From DATLFI01 sp035524895 (lineage in GTDB: Bacteria; Acidobacteriota; Thermoanaerobaculia; Multivoradales; Multivoraceae): DNA of 22,515 nt. Below, in pieces: positions 1 through 8,872 of this stretch; position 1 is the stretch's first letter; each line of letters opens with the position of its first letter. The position numbers and the translations under genes are program-made. The stretch is from the NCBI GenBank assembly GCA_035524895.1, contig DATLFI010000363.1, positions 1 to 22,515 of the forward strand, given 5' to 3'. Below the pieces are notes generated by a model. It had not been told where the DNA came from, ran no database searches, and saw only the letters and a list, made by a program, of their open reading frames with translations.

Positions 1-243
1 CGCGCGACCAAGCTCGTGGTCTTCGCACTGGTTGCCGGGGAGGGCGCGATGCTCTTCCTGGCGTTTCGCGAGCCGGTGCTCGGAGCGTTCCTGCTGCTCG
101 GCGCCGTCTGGTTGCTACTCGACGTGACCCTGCTCTACAGGAACCGCCCCTACACCCGACGGGAGTTCCAGGTCTTCGGCGTCGCTCTCAACGCCGCCGG
201 CTTCGCGAGCCTCGCGTGGGTTTGGTGGCGAGGTTCCCTGTGA
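1..243 (+). CDS. C-terminal part of a polytopic membrane protein (possibly UbiA-family prenyltransferase)
   Basis: The reading frame is open from the first base of the window and ends at TGA 241-243, so the 5' part of the gene lies outside. The visible 80 residues contain about three hydrophobic segments (around residues 6-22, 27-41 and 58-75). They are separated by a short basic, tyrosine-containing loop with the motif LYRNRPYTRREF, which would be expected on the cytoplasmic side. This arrangement resembles the last helices of UbiA-type prenyltransferases (protoheme IX farnesyltransferase or 4-hydroxybenzoate polyprenyltransferase). The diagnostic Asp-rich motifs would be upstream, so the family assignment is a guess; only the membrane character is directly visible. 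It converges with sucB, with 22 bases between the two stop codons. Confidence 0.45.
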   Translation, partial: RATKLVVFALVAGEGAMLFLAFREPVLGAFLLLGAVWLLLDVTLLYRNRPYTRREFQVFGVALNAAGFASLAWVWWRGSL

Positions 244-265
244 CAGTCCTCGCCCGCGTCGCGGC

Positions 266-1639
<1,374 letters not shown>

Positions 1640-1811
1640 GAAATGGCCTCGGAATGGAGAGAGGAAGGTGCGGAAGTCGGGTGGGCGCGGGTGCAGCGAC
1701 AGCTCGCGGGGGCGCTCTGCGCCCTGGCATCCAACCTGGAAGCGTAGCAGGCGGTAACAGAGCGACCAGCAACGGAATGCACGGACAGCTCCCGACGACC
1801 CGAACCTCGAC

Positions 1812-4604
1812 TCAGTCGAGGCCGGCGAAAGCCGACGCGATCAGCTCCGCCTGCTCGATGCGGTGGCTGGCCGACGACCCGGTTGCGGGGCTCGCCGACT
1901 CCGGGCGGTAGACACCGCGGAACGGCCGTCCCAGCAGCTCTTGGTCCGAGTGCAGGTGCAGGAACGGCCAGGCCCCCATGTTGCGCGGCTCTTCCTGGAC
2001 CCAAACGACCTCGACCCCTGCGGGGTAAGGCCGGAACGCCTGGCGCAGCTCGTCGTCGGGCTGGGGGTACATCTGCTCGAGCCGCACGATCGCGACGTCG
2101 AGGCGGCCGCGCTGCTCCGCATGCTCCAGGAGCTCCCAGTAGAGCTTGCCGGTGCACAACAGGATCCGGCGGACCTCCCCGGCATGCTCTTCGGCGGAGG
2201 GTTCTCCGATCACACGCCGGAAGGTGCCGCGTTCGAGGTCGGCGAGGGTGGAGGTGACGCGCGGGCTGCGCAGTAGGCTCTTGGGCGTGAGCACGATGAG
2301 CGGCTTGCGCAGCGGACGGAGTACTTGCCTCCGGAGGAGATGGAAGTACTGTGCCGGCGTCGTGGGGTAGGTGACCTGGATGTTGTCCTCCGCGGACATC
2401 GTGAGCCACCGCTCCAGTCGCGCGCTCGAGTGCTCGGGACCCTGACCCTCGAAGCCGTGCGGCAGCAGCAGGACCAGGCCCGACAGGCGGTGCCACTTGT
2501 CCTCGGCGCTGCACAGGAACTGGTCGATGATGACCTGCGCGGCGTTGAAGAAGTCGCCGAACTGCGCCTCCCAGAGGATCAGGCCATCGGGGTAGTCGAG
2601 GCTGTACCCGTACTCGAATCCGAGCACCCCAGCCTCGGACAGCGGACTGTTGTGGATCTCGACAGGCGCCTGGTCGGGAGCGAGGGTGGAGAAAATGCAG
2701 TGCTGCGCGTCTCGCTCGACGTCGTGGAGCACGGCGTGGCGCTGGCTGAAGGTGCCCCGCTCCACGTCCTGACCCGTCATCCGGATGCGCGTTCCGCTGG
2801 CCGCGAGCGACGCGAGGGCGAGCGCCTCGGCGGTGGACCAGTCCAGCAGGTGCTCGCCCCCAGCCATCTGGCGGCGGGTCTCCAGGAGCCGCTCGATCTT
2901 GGGATGCGGTCGGAAGCCCTCGGGGTAGGTGACCAGACGCTCGAGCAGAGCGCGGCTGGTGGCCTCGTCGATCCCGGTGTCGACGTCCGGCACGTCCGAT
3001 TGCCGGCCGCCCCGGAATGGCTGCCAGAGCCCTTGACCGGACTGGATGCCGCGGCCTCCCTCGGCGCGCCGGGCCGACTGCAGCGCCTCCTCGAGCTCGG
3101 CCTCCTCCTCGTGTATGAGCGCCTCTGCCTCCTCCCGGGTGACGCCGCCGAGCTGGAGCAGGTGGTCGAGGTAGTGCACGCTCACCGGCTGCCGCTCGCG
3201 GATCTGCTTGTACATCCGAGGGTGGGTGAATGCCGGCTCGTCGCCCTCGTTGTGGCCGCGCCGCCGATAGCAGTACATGTCGATGACCACGTCGCGACGG
3301 AAACGCTCCCGGAAGTCCATCGCGACGTCGACCACCTGCGCGACCGCCTCGGGGTCTTCGCCGTTGACGTGGAAGATCGGGATCTGGAGCATCTTGGCGA
3401 TGTCGGTGGCGTACGTGTTCGAACGACCCTGGTACGGCGACGTGGTGAAGCCGATCTGGTTGTTGACGACCACGTGCAGCGTGCCGCCGACGGTGTAGCC
3501 GGGCAGCTCGCTCAGATTCAGCGTCTCCTGCACGACGCCTTCGCCCGCGAACGCGGCGTCGCCGTGGATCAGGACGACCATGCCGACGCGGCGCTCACGG
3601 TCGCCCTGGTGATCCTGTTTGGCGCGCACCCGGCCGAGCGCTACCGGGTTGATGTACTCGAGGTGGCTCGGGTTGAAGCACATCGACAGATGGATCGAAT
3701 GGCCGGCCGCCGTCACCCAGTCGCTGCTGTGGCCGAGGTGGTACTTGACGTCCCCGCCGCCACGGAACTGCTCGGGATTGTCGTCCTCGAACTCGCGGAA
3801 GATCGTCTGCGGGTCCTTTCCCAGGATGTTCGACAGCACGTTGAGCCTGCCGCGGTGGGCCATCCCGAGGACGATCTCCCGGACACCGTGGGCGCCCGCC
3901 TTCTCCATCGCCAGGTCGAGCAGCGGGATGAGGCTCTCGGCGCCCTCGAGCGAGAAGCTCTTGGCTCCGATGTACTTCTTCTGGATGAAGCTCTCGAACA
4001 CGGAAGCATCCGTCAGTCGCCGCAGGATGCGGAGCTGCGTGTCGCGGTCGAGGCGGATGTGGTTCTGCGAGGGCTCCATGCGCGCCTGGAGCCAGGAGCG
4101 CGCCTGCAGGTCGTCGATGTGCATGAACTCGACACCGATGAACCGGCAGTAGGTGCTTCGCATCCGGTCGTACAGCTCGCCGATGGTCACCACGTCGGGG
4201 CCCGGGAGGTTGCGGGCCGCCACCGGGGCGCGCAAGCTCTCCGGCCCGATCTGGAACGCTGAGAGCTCCAGCTCGGGCGGGAACGGCCGCTGGCCGAGAG
4301 GGTCGAGCTGCGCGGCGATGTGACCGCGGATGCGGAACGTGCGCACCATCTCGTCGACCCGGTGCTGGAGCAGGCGGGCCTCTTCGCTCGCCGCCTCGGA
4401 CGCGCCGGTCCCTATGGGTCGAAAGAGGGTGGACGACTCGAAGGTCGGGCCGATTTGGAGGGAGCCGTTGCCGCTGCCATTGCCGCTGAGTTGACGGAAG
4501 TACTCCCGCCAGTAGTGCGGCACCGAATCGGGATCGGATAGGTAGTCGGAGAGCAGGCTCTCGACGTAGCCGAGGCTCAAGCTGTGCAGGCTGGGTTCGC
4601 TCAC
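1812..4604 (-). CDS. sucA: 2-oxoglutarate dehydrogenase E1 component (ThDP-dependent)
   Basis: Decarboxylates 2-oxoglutarate on thiamine diphosphate and reductively succinylates the E2 lipoyl group. The N-terminal E1 motif (LGYVESLLSDYL, then DPDSVPHYWREYF) that helps bind the complex is present. It is followed by GMAHRGRLNVL, the ThDP/Mg motif beginning HGDAAFAGEG, the NNQIGFTT segment and the transketolase C-terminal domains. The frame stays open to a GTG at 4760. I prefer the GTG at 4604 because GGAG sits 6 nt before it and it gives 930 aa, close to the family's usual length of about 930. The 4760 start would add 52 low-complexity Arg/Pro-rich residues. It is transcribed divergently from the MATE gene and is the first gene of a sucA-sucB unit. 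Confidence 0.95.
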   Translation of the reverse strand: MSEPSLHSLSLGYVESLLSDYLSDPDSVPHYWREYFRQLSGNGSGNGSLQIGPTFESSTLFRPIGTGASEAASEEARLLQHRVDEMVRTFRIRGHIAAQLDPLGQRPFPPELELSAFQIGPESLRAPVAARNLPGPDVVTIGELYDRMRSTYCRFIGVEFMHIDDLQARSWLQARMEPSQNHIRLDRDTQLRILRRLTDASVFESFIQKKYIGAKSFSLEGAESLIPLLDLAMEKAGAHGVREIVLGMAHRGRLNVLSNILGKDPQTIFREFEDDNPEQFRGGGDVKYHLGHSSDWVTAAGHSIHLSMCFNPSHLEYINPVALGRVRAKQDHQGDRERRVGMVVLIHGDAAFAGEGVVQETLNLSELPGYTVGGTLHVVVNNQIGFTTSPYQGRSNTYATDIAKMLQIPIFHVNGEDPEAVAQVVDVAMDFRERFRRDVVIDMYCYRRRGHNEGDEPAFTHPRMYKQIRERQPVSVHYLDHLLQLGGVTREEAEALIHEEEAELEEALQSARRAEGGRGIQSGQGLWQPFRGGRQSDVPDVDTGIDEATSRALLERLVTYPEGFRPHPKIERLLETRRQMAGGEHLLDWSTAEALALASLAASGTRIRMTGQDVERGTFSQRHAVLHDVERDAQHCIFSTLAPDQAPVEIHNSPLSEAGVLGFEYGYSLDYPDGLILWEAQFGDFFNAAQVIIDQFLCSAEDKWHRLSGLVLLLPHGFEGQGPEHSSARLERWLTMSAEDNIQVTYPTTPAQYFHLLRRQVLRPLRKPLIVLTPKSLLRSPRVTSTLADLERGTFRRVIGEPSAEEHAGEVRRILLCTGKLYWELLEHAEQRGRLDVAIVRLEQMYPQPDDELRQAFRPYPAGVEVVWVQEEPRNMGAWPFLHLHSDQELLGRPFRGVYRPESASPATGSSASHRIEQAELIASAFAGLD

Positions 4605-4828
4605 AATGCGCTCCGCGGAGGACCCGCTTCCAGGCAAGGGAGGACGAGGCGGCTCGAGGGTTGCGCGGACCTCGTAGGTCGCGGCGGGGACGACCGACCG
4701 GACAGTAACGCGGGGTCGAGCACGATTCAACCGCGACCGGCTTGGGCCGCTGCCTGGCACCCGTAGACTCTCGCGGTTTGCCGAGACCTCCAGGGTGCGC
4801 CATCGGCTTTGGAAAGAGGGAGCGAGAC

Positions 4829-6319
4829 TTGGAGCTGGATCGGACCGAACCGGGAGACGTACCGCCGCTGATCGTCGCCGCTCCGGAGGGCGAGACCCAC
4901 GGCGCTGGTCGGCGCGAGCTGAAGGCGGTGCTGCGCCTGGCGACCCCTGTCGTCCTGGTGCAGATCGGGCAGCTCCTGTTTGGCGTGGTCGACACCATGA
5001 TGCTCGGTCGCGTCTCCAAGGAGGCGCTTGCCGCGGGCGCCCTGGGCCACGCCATCAGCTTCGGCATCCTGGCGGTGCCGATGGGCCTGCTGATGGCGCT
5101 CGATCCACTGGTTGCCCAGGCGCACGGCGCCGGCGACCGCGACCGCGCGGCGCGTCACGTCGCGCGCGGGTTGGTGGCGGCGCTGTACCTGTCGTTGCCG
5201 GCTTGTCTGCTGATCGGAGGGGTGGGCCCCTACCTCGGACTCCTGCGCCAGCAGCCGGAGCTGGTGCCGCTCGCGAGCCAGTACCTGCTGGCTCTGGTGC
5301 CGGGCGTGCCCGCTTTTCTGCTGTTTCTCACCCTTCGCCAGACGCTCCAGGCCATGAGCATCGTACGGCCCGCGATGATCGCGGTGGTCGTCGCCAACAC
5401 GATCAACGTGTTCGCCAACTACCTCCTGATTTTCGGCGGCCTCGGTCTGCCGCCGTTGGGCGTGCTGGGCTCGGCGCTCGCGACTTCGCTGTCGCGGTGG
5501 ACGATGTTCCTCGTGCTCGCGCTCGCCACGGGAAGCTTGCTGGGAGGTGCGTGGCGGCGGCACCTGCGCGGGTCCTGGCGACTTGCTGCCCAACGGGACC
5601 TGTTGCGTATCGGCCTGCCGATCAGCGTCCACCAGTCGCTCGAGTTCTGGCTCTTCACGACTGTGGGTCTCCTGATGGGCGCCCTGGGCGCTGCGGAGTT
5701 CGCGGGCCATCAGATCGCGTTGAACCTGGCGGCGCTGTCCTTCATGGTGCCGCTCGGCATCGCCGGTGCCGCAGCCACGCGAGTCGGCAACGCCGTGGGA
5801 CGGCTCGACGCCTCGGCGGCCAAGCGCGCGGCAACGGTGTGCCTGCTCCTCGGTGGTGCCGTGATGGTCGTCTCGGCCGCCGCGTTCTACTTGCTGCCGC
5901 GGCAGCTGGCGCGCCTGTTCACCCCTGACACCGAGGTTCTGGCGATGGCTGCCATGCTGATCCCCGTGGCCGCCGCGTTCCAGATCGCCGACGGCACGCA
6001 GGTGGTCGGCGCCGGCATCCTGCGCGGCGTCGCCGACACTCGCTTTGCCGCGATCTGCGCGCTCGTAGGCTTCTGGGGTATCGGTCTGCCCACCGGCATC
6101 CTGCTGGCGTTCCCCTTCCGGCTCGGTCCTGCCGGGCTCTGGTGGGGTCTCACCGCGGGCCTCGCCGTTACCGCGGCGCTGCTGGTCCTTCGGATCCGCC
6201 GGCGGCTGCAGCGACCGGTGGCGGAGCTGCTGGCGGAGAAGGCCCCCCTCGTCGATAATCCGTCGCTCGCTCCGCACGGCGGAGCGCCGGAGGAGGAGAC
6301 CCCATGGGCGACAAGGTAG
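4829..6319 (+). CDS. MATE-family multidrug/Na+ antiporter
   Basis: Integral membrane efflux protein of the NorM/DinF type (MatE family), expected to exchange cations for organic substrates. The roughly 496 residues contain about 12 hydrophobic helices in two related halves. The first half starts with LATPVVLVQIGQLLFGVVDTM, the classic MATE opening with the TMMLG segment, and the second begins near LLRIGLPISVHQSLEFW. The frame is open from a TTG at 4742, but the TTG at 4829 is preceded by a purine-rich GAGGGAG about 7 nt upstream and leaves a normal short cytoplasmic N-terminus. Its last 16 bases overlap the start of argG in another frame, so the two are translationally linked. The substrate cannot be read from sequence. 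Confidence 0.88.
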   Translation: MELDRTEPGDVPPLIVAAPEGETHGAGRRELKAVLRLATPVVLVQIGQLLFGVVDTMMLGRVSKEALAAGALGHAISFGILAVPMGLLMALDPLVAQAHGAGDRDRAARHVARGLVAALYLSLPACLLIGGVGPYLGLLRQQPELVPLASQYLLALVPGVPAFLLFLTLRQTLQAMSIVRPAMIAVVVANTINVFANYLLIFGGLGLPPLGVLGSALATSLSRWTMFLVLALATGSLLGGAWRRHLRGSWRLAAQRDLLRIGLPISVHQSLEFWLFTTVGLLMGALGAAEFAGHQIALNLAALSFMVPLGIAGAAATRVGNAVGRLDASAAKRAATVCLLLGGAVMVVSAAAFYLLPRQLARLFTPDTEVLAMAAMLIPVAAAFQIADGTQVVGAGILRGVADTRFAAICALVGFWGIGLPTGILLAFPFRLGPAGLWWGLTAGLAVTAALLVLRIRRRLQRPVAELLAEKAPLVDNPSLAPHGGAPEEETPWATR

Positions 6320-7551
6320 TTCTGGCATACAGCGGCGGGCTCGACACGTCGTGCATCCTGCACTGGCTGAAGGTGGAGCGCGGCTACGACGTGGTTGCCT
6401 ACATCGCGGATGTCGGACAGCAGGAGGATTTCGAGCTCGGCGTCGCGCGCGCCCGCCAGATCGGCGCTTCGAGCGTGCACGTGGTCGATCTCAAGGACGA
6501 GTTCGTCCGCGACTTCATCTTCCCTGCAGTCGCCGGCAACGCCGTGTACGAGAACCGGTACCTCCTGGGCACGGCCCTGGCGCGACCCGTGATCGCCAAG
6601 CACCAGGTCGAGATCGCGCGGCGAGAGGGTGCGCGTGTGCTGTCCCACGGCGCCACTGGCAAGGGCAACGACCAGGTGCGATTCGAGCTCGCCTACGCGG
6701 CCCTGGCGCCACGGATGGAGGTGGTGGCCCCATGGAAGGACCGCGCCTTCCTCGACCGCTTCAAGGGCAGAACGGACCTGCTGCGCTATGCGCAGGAGCA
6801 GCGGATCCCGGTCGAGGCCACGGCGGAGAAGCCCTACAGCATGGACGAGAACCTCATGCACAAGAGCTACGAGGCCGGCATGCTCGAGGATCCGATGTTG
6901 GAGCCGCCAGCCGAGATGTTCCACCTCACTGCGTCGCCGCTCGACGCACCCGACGAACCGGCGCGTATCGAGGTGCACTTCGAGGACGCCATGCCGCGTC
7001 GCGCGATCGACCTCGAGACCGGCGAGGAGCACACCGAGCCGCTGCCGCTGTTCCAGTTCCTCAACCAGATCGGCGGACGGCATGGCATCGGACGGATCGA
7101 CATGGTCGAGAATCGTTTCGTCGGCATCAAGTCGCGCGGTGTCTACGAAACCCCGGGAGGCACCATCCTGCACGCCGCGCTGCGCGACGTCGAAGGGATC
7201 GCGATGGACCGCGAGGTGCTTCGGCTGCGCGACTCGCTCTCGCCGAAGTTCGCCGAGCTGATCTACAACGGCTTCTGGTTCAGCCCAGAGATGGACTTCA
7301 TTCACGCCGCCTTCGCGCAGGCGCAGGCGATCGTCGACGGCCGCGTGCGCCTACAGCTCTACAAGGGCGGCATCCAGGTAATCGGACGCGAGTCACCGAG
7401 CTCGCTCTACGACCGCGCGATGTCGTCGATGGACGTGGAAGGCGGGTATGACCAGTCCGACGCGCGCGGCTTCATCCGCATCAATGCGCTGCGGTTGCGC
7501 GCACACCGTGTGATCGTGCGGGGGGCGGCGGAGCGACACGGAGAGAGCTGA
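6304..7551 (+). CDS. argG: Argininosuccinate synthase
   Basis: Condenses citrulline and aspartate with ATP to argininosuccinate, the penultimate step of arginine synthesis, in the cytoplasm. The 415 residues match the family length. The N-type ATP pyrophosphatase loop AYSGGLDTS is at residues 8-16. Further family signatures follow: GATGKGNDQVRFE, the PYSMDENL segment and the Gly-rich ETPGGTILHAA region. ATG at 6304 has a strong GGAGGAGGAG ribosome site 5-14 nt before it, lying inside the end of the MATE gene, and the two genes overlap by 16 nt. No argH, argF or other arginine gene is next to it. It converges with the selenoprotein gene downstream, 54 bp apart. Confidence 0.96.
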   Translation: MGDKVVLAYSGGLDTSCILHWLKVERGYDVVAYIADVGQQEDFELGVARARQIGASSVHVVDLKDEFVRDFIFPAVAGNAVYENRYLLGTALARPVIAKHQVEIARREGARVLSHGATGKGNDQVRFELAYAALAPRMEVVAPWKDRAFLDRFKGRTDLLRYAQEQRIPVEATAEKPYSMDENLMHKSYEAGMLEDPMLEPPAEMFHLTASPLDAPDEPARIEVHFEDAMPRRAIDLETGEEHTEPLPLFQFLNQIGGRHGIGRIDMVENRFVGIKSRGVYETPGGTILHAALRDVEGIAMDREVLRLRDSLSPKFAELIYNGFWFSPEMDFIHAAFAQAQAIVDGRVRLQLYKGGIQVIGRESPSSLYDRAMSSMDVEGGYDQSDARGFIRINALRLRAHRVIVRGAAERHGES

Positions 7552-7605
7552 GGCGGTGGGAAAGGCAGCGGTGGAGCGCGTTGGGGATAGTGAGCAGCTA
7601 GCCGC

Positions 7606-8250
7606 CTACTTGGCCTGGAAGGCTTTGGCGGCGGCGAGCACTGCCCCCGCGGGTATGCGCGCGCGGTAGTCGGGGTTGACGTACGAGAACTGCACGCGAC
7701 CCTCCGCGTCGGTGAGGAATACCCCAGGCACCGGGAGCATGTGGTGCGTCTCGCCGGACGCAGCCTCGAGGTCGATCGAGTACCTCTTGTACTGCTCGAC
7801 CGTCGCGTCGTCGACCAGGAACGCCAAGCCGAACGCCAGGGCCGCCGCGCCTTTGGCATCGGAGTAGAGGCGCCAGGTTAGCTCGTGCCGGTCCAAGGTC
7901 TCGCGGAGCTTCTCGGGCCGGTCCGCCGACAGGGCGAGGATCTGGTATCCGAGGCCCTGGAGCTCCGTCTCGATCTCGCGCAGCTCACCGAGCTGCGTGT
8001 TGCAGTACGGTCACCAGCCGCCGCGATAGAACAGCAGCAACGTGGGCTTGCCGAGGACGATCTCCCGCAGGTCGGCGGCCTGGCCGTCGACGCTCCGGAC
8101 CTCGGCGGAAGGGACCTCCGAGCCGATCAGGAGCGGTCGGATCTCGGTCGGCGAGCCGGCGGGCGTGGCTAGCTGGCGCGCGAAGGACGACCCGGCCGCG
8201 AGGCAGATCGACGCTACGAGCAAGGAAATCACGGGGTCACGGCGGTTCAA
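7606..8250 (-). CDS. Exported AhpC/TSA-like redoxin, predicted selenoprotein (UPYC active site)
   Basis: Thiol/selenol peroxidase-like protein of the AhpC-TSA superfamily. One frame runs from 8250 to 7606 and is interrupted only by TGA at 8011-8013 (codon 80). Reading TGA as selenocysteine gives 214 residues with the junction LLLFYRGGW-U-PYCNTQLGEL, exactly where Cys-containing relatives have GGWCPYC. This makes a U80-x-x-C83 redox motif. Both flanks are family-like: upstream PLLIGSEVPSAEVRSVDG, downstream ILALSADRPEKL, then HHMLPVPGVFLTD and YVNPDYRARI. A perfect hairpin with loop GGU lies 13 nt after the TGA (7979-7997). TTG at 8250 follows GGAG by 8 nt and starts a signal peptide (NRR, hydrophobic core, SFA cleavage site), so the protein is probably exported. 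The frame is open to another TTG at 8343, judged too far upstream. A conventional caller will report two broken ORFs (8343-8011 and 7896-7606). A sequencing error or nonsense mutation is the alternative. Confidence 0.85.
7979..7997 (-). promoter_or_regulatory. Candidate bacterial SECIS hairpin
   Basis: On the minus strand the transcript reads CGCAGCUC-GGU-GAGCUGCG: an 8-bp perfect stem closed by a 3-nt GGU loop, starting 13 nt after the UGA. Bacterial SECIS elements sit within the coding region shortly after the UGA and usually present a G or GU in the apical loop for SelB. The GGU here is one codon further from the UGA than the GGU of the E. coli fdhF element. The stem also encodes the conserved residues TQLGELR, so protein constraint alone could have produced part of it. 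Confidence 0.65.
8011..8013 (-). other. In-frame TGA read as selenocysteine (Sec80)
   Basis: The TGA lies between GGC-TGG (Gly-Trp) and CCG-TAC-TGC (Pro-Tyr-Cys) in the redoxin gene. It replaces the first cysteine of the CPYC motif usual in the family. The same frame continues with clearly homologous sequence for another 134 codons. Confidence 0.82.
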
Positions 8251-8263
8251 GTCACGGCTCCCA

Positions 8264-8287
8264 GGTGCCTCCGAGGGTGCCTCCGAG
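8264..8287. repeat. Tandem duplication of a 12-bp unit (GGTGCCTCCGAG x2)
   Basis: Two exact head-to-tail copies at 8264-8275 and 8276-8287. They lie just upstream of the proposed TTG start of the selenoprotein gene. Read on the minus strand each copy carries GGAGG, so the 5' leader holds two extra Shine-Dalgarno-like cores 17 and 29 nt before the start, besides the GGAG at normal spacing. Confidence 0.8.
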
Positions 8288-8403
8288 GTGCACTGTCGGC
8301 TGCCCGGCTGAGTCGGCGAGTCATCCGAGAACGAGTCTATCAAAGGGATGCCTGGGCTCGGGGTGGGGTAGTCGCTCTCGAGCCACTACCCGAGGTGGAG
8401 TGT

Positions 8404-8409
8404 TACACT
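8404..8409 (+). promoter_or_regulatory. Candidate extended -10 box (TGTTACACT) for a leaderless STAS gene
   Basis: TACACT matches 4 of 6 positions of the -10 consensus and is preceded by TGT (extended -10). Only 6 nt separate it from ATG 8416, so the transcript would begin at or very near the start codon. No clear -35 box and no Shine-Dalgarno sequence are visible. Confidence 0.35.
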
Positions 8410-8415
8410 CGCGCC

Positions 8416-8793
8416 ATGCGCCTCGAGACGAAGCGAGAACGGGATGTCACGGTGTTGTCGTTCCATGGCCGGCTGGTGGCCGGAGTCGGCGATGTTCAGC
8501 TCCGAGATGCGATCAACGAGCTGCTGGCCAAGGGCGAGAAGAAGATTCTCGTCGACCTCACGCACGTTACCCACATCGACAGCTCCGGGATCGGCGAGCT
8601 GGTCGCGAGCCGTCGCATCTGCCATCGCTTCGGCGGTGCGCTCAAGTTCGTCAGAGGCGGTGCCACCGTCGAACGCGTGCTCAGCATCTCCCAGATCCTC
8701 CCGCTCTTCTCCTTCTATCCGAGCCTGGATCAGGCGCTCGATGCCTTCGAGGCTGCGGAGGCATCCAGCGACGAGGTCTTCCAGGAGGCCTGA
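8416..8793 (+). CDS. STAS-domain protein, anti-sigma factor antagonist type
   Basis: A 125-residue single-domain protein of the SpoIIAA/RsbV type. In that family the unphosphorylated form binds an anti-sigma factor kinase and frees a sigma factor. The body contains VTVLSFHGRLVAGVG, the switch-site motif HIDSSGIGEL with the candidate phosphoserine at S56/S57, and the C-terminal helix region ending in an acidic tail. The frame is open from a GTG at 8395, but ATG 8416 fits the family start (RLETKRERDVTVLSF) and lies directly after a possible -10 box. No partner anti-sigma kinase or sigma factor lies nearby, so the target is unknown. It is divergent from the selenoprotein gene and 79 bp upstream of the crotonase gene. 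Confidence 0.85.
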   Translation: MRLETKRERDVTVLSFHGRLVAGVGDVQLRDAINELLAKGEKKILVDLTHVTHIDSSGIGELVASRRICHRFGGALKFVRGGATVERVLSISQILPLFSFYPSLDQALDAFEAAEASSDEVFQEA

Positions 8794-8872
8794 CGACGCA
8801 TCGAGTGAGCGTTGCCGTCGCTTCCGCCGGCTGACTCGGCCGGCGCGCCACAGTTGCCTGATCCTCTAGCGC

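Noticed and set aside
1640..1811. Possible small gene or RNA in the 172-bp sucA-sucB gap
   Set aside because: Apart from the sucB ribosome site near 1650 I see no hairpin, promoter or supported ORF.
2325..4262. 645-codon ORF on the plus strand opposite sucA
   Set aside because: It is the antisense shadow of a fully recognisable E1 gene, with no plausible domain of its own.
4605..4760. 52-codon N-terminal extension of sucA to a GTG at 4760
   Set aside because: Low-complexity Arg/Pro sequence without family similarity. A GTG with a well-placed GGAG at 4604 gives the usual protein length, and the longer form would run almost to the divergent MATE gene.
7552..7605. Terminator between the convergent argG and selenoprotein genes
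   Set aside because: No convincing stem with a T-tract is visible in the 54-bp gap.
7606..8250. Interpretation of the redoxin as a pseudogene
   Set aside because: There is only one interruption, it is TGA, it falls exactly on the redox cysteine, and both halves are well preserved; a Sec codon explains all of this better. A base-call error cannot be excluded from the sequence alone.
8251..8343. Upstream extension of the selenoprotein frame to a TTG at 8343
   Set aside because: It would bury the signal peptide behind 31 polar residues, including the tandem repeat. TTG 8250 has a ribosome site and a basic n-region.
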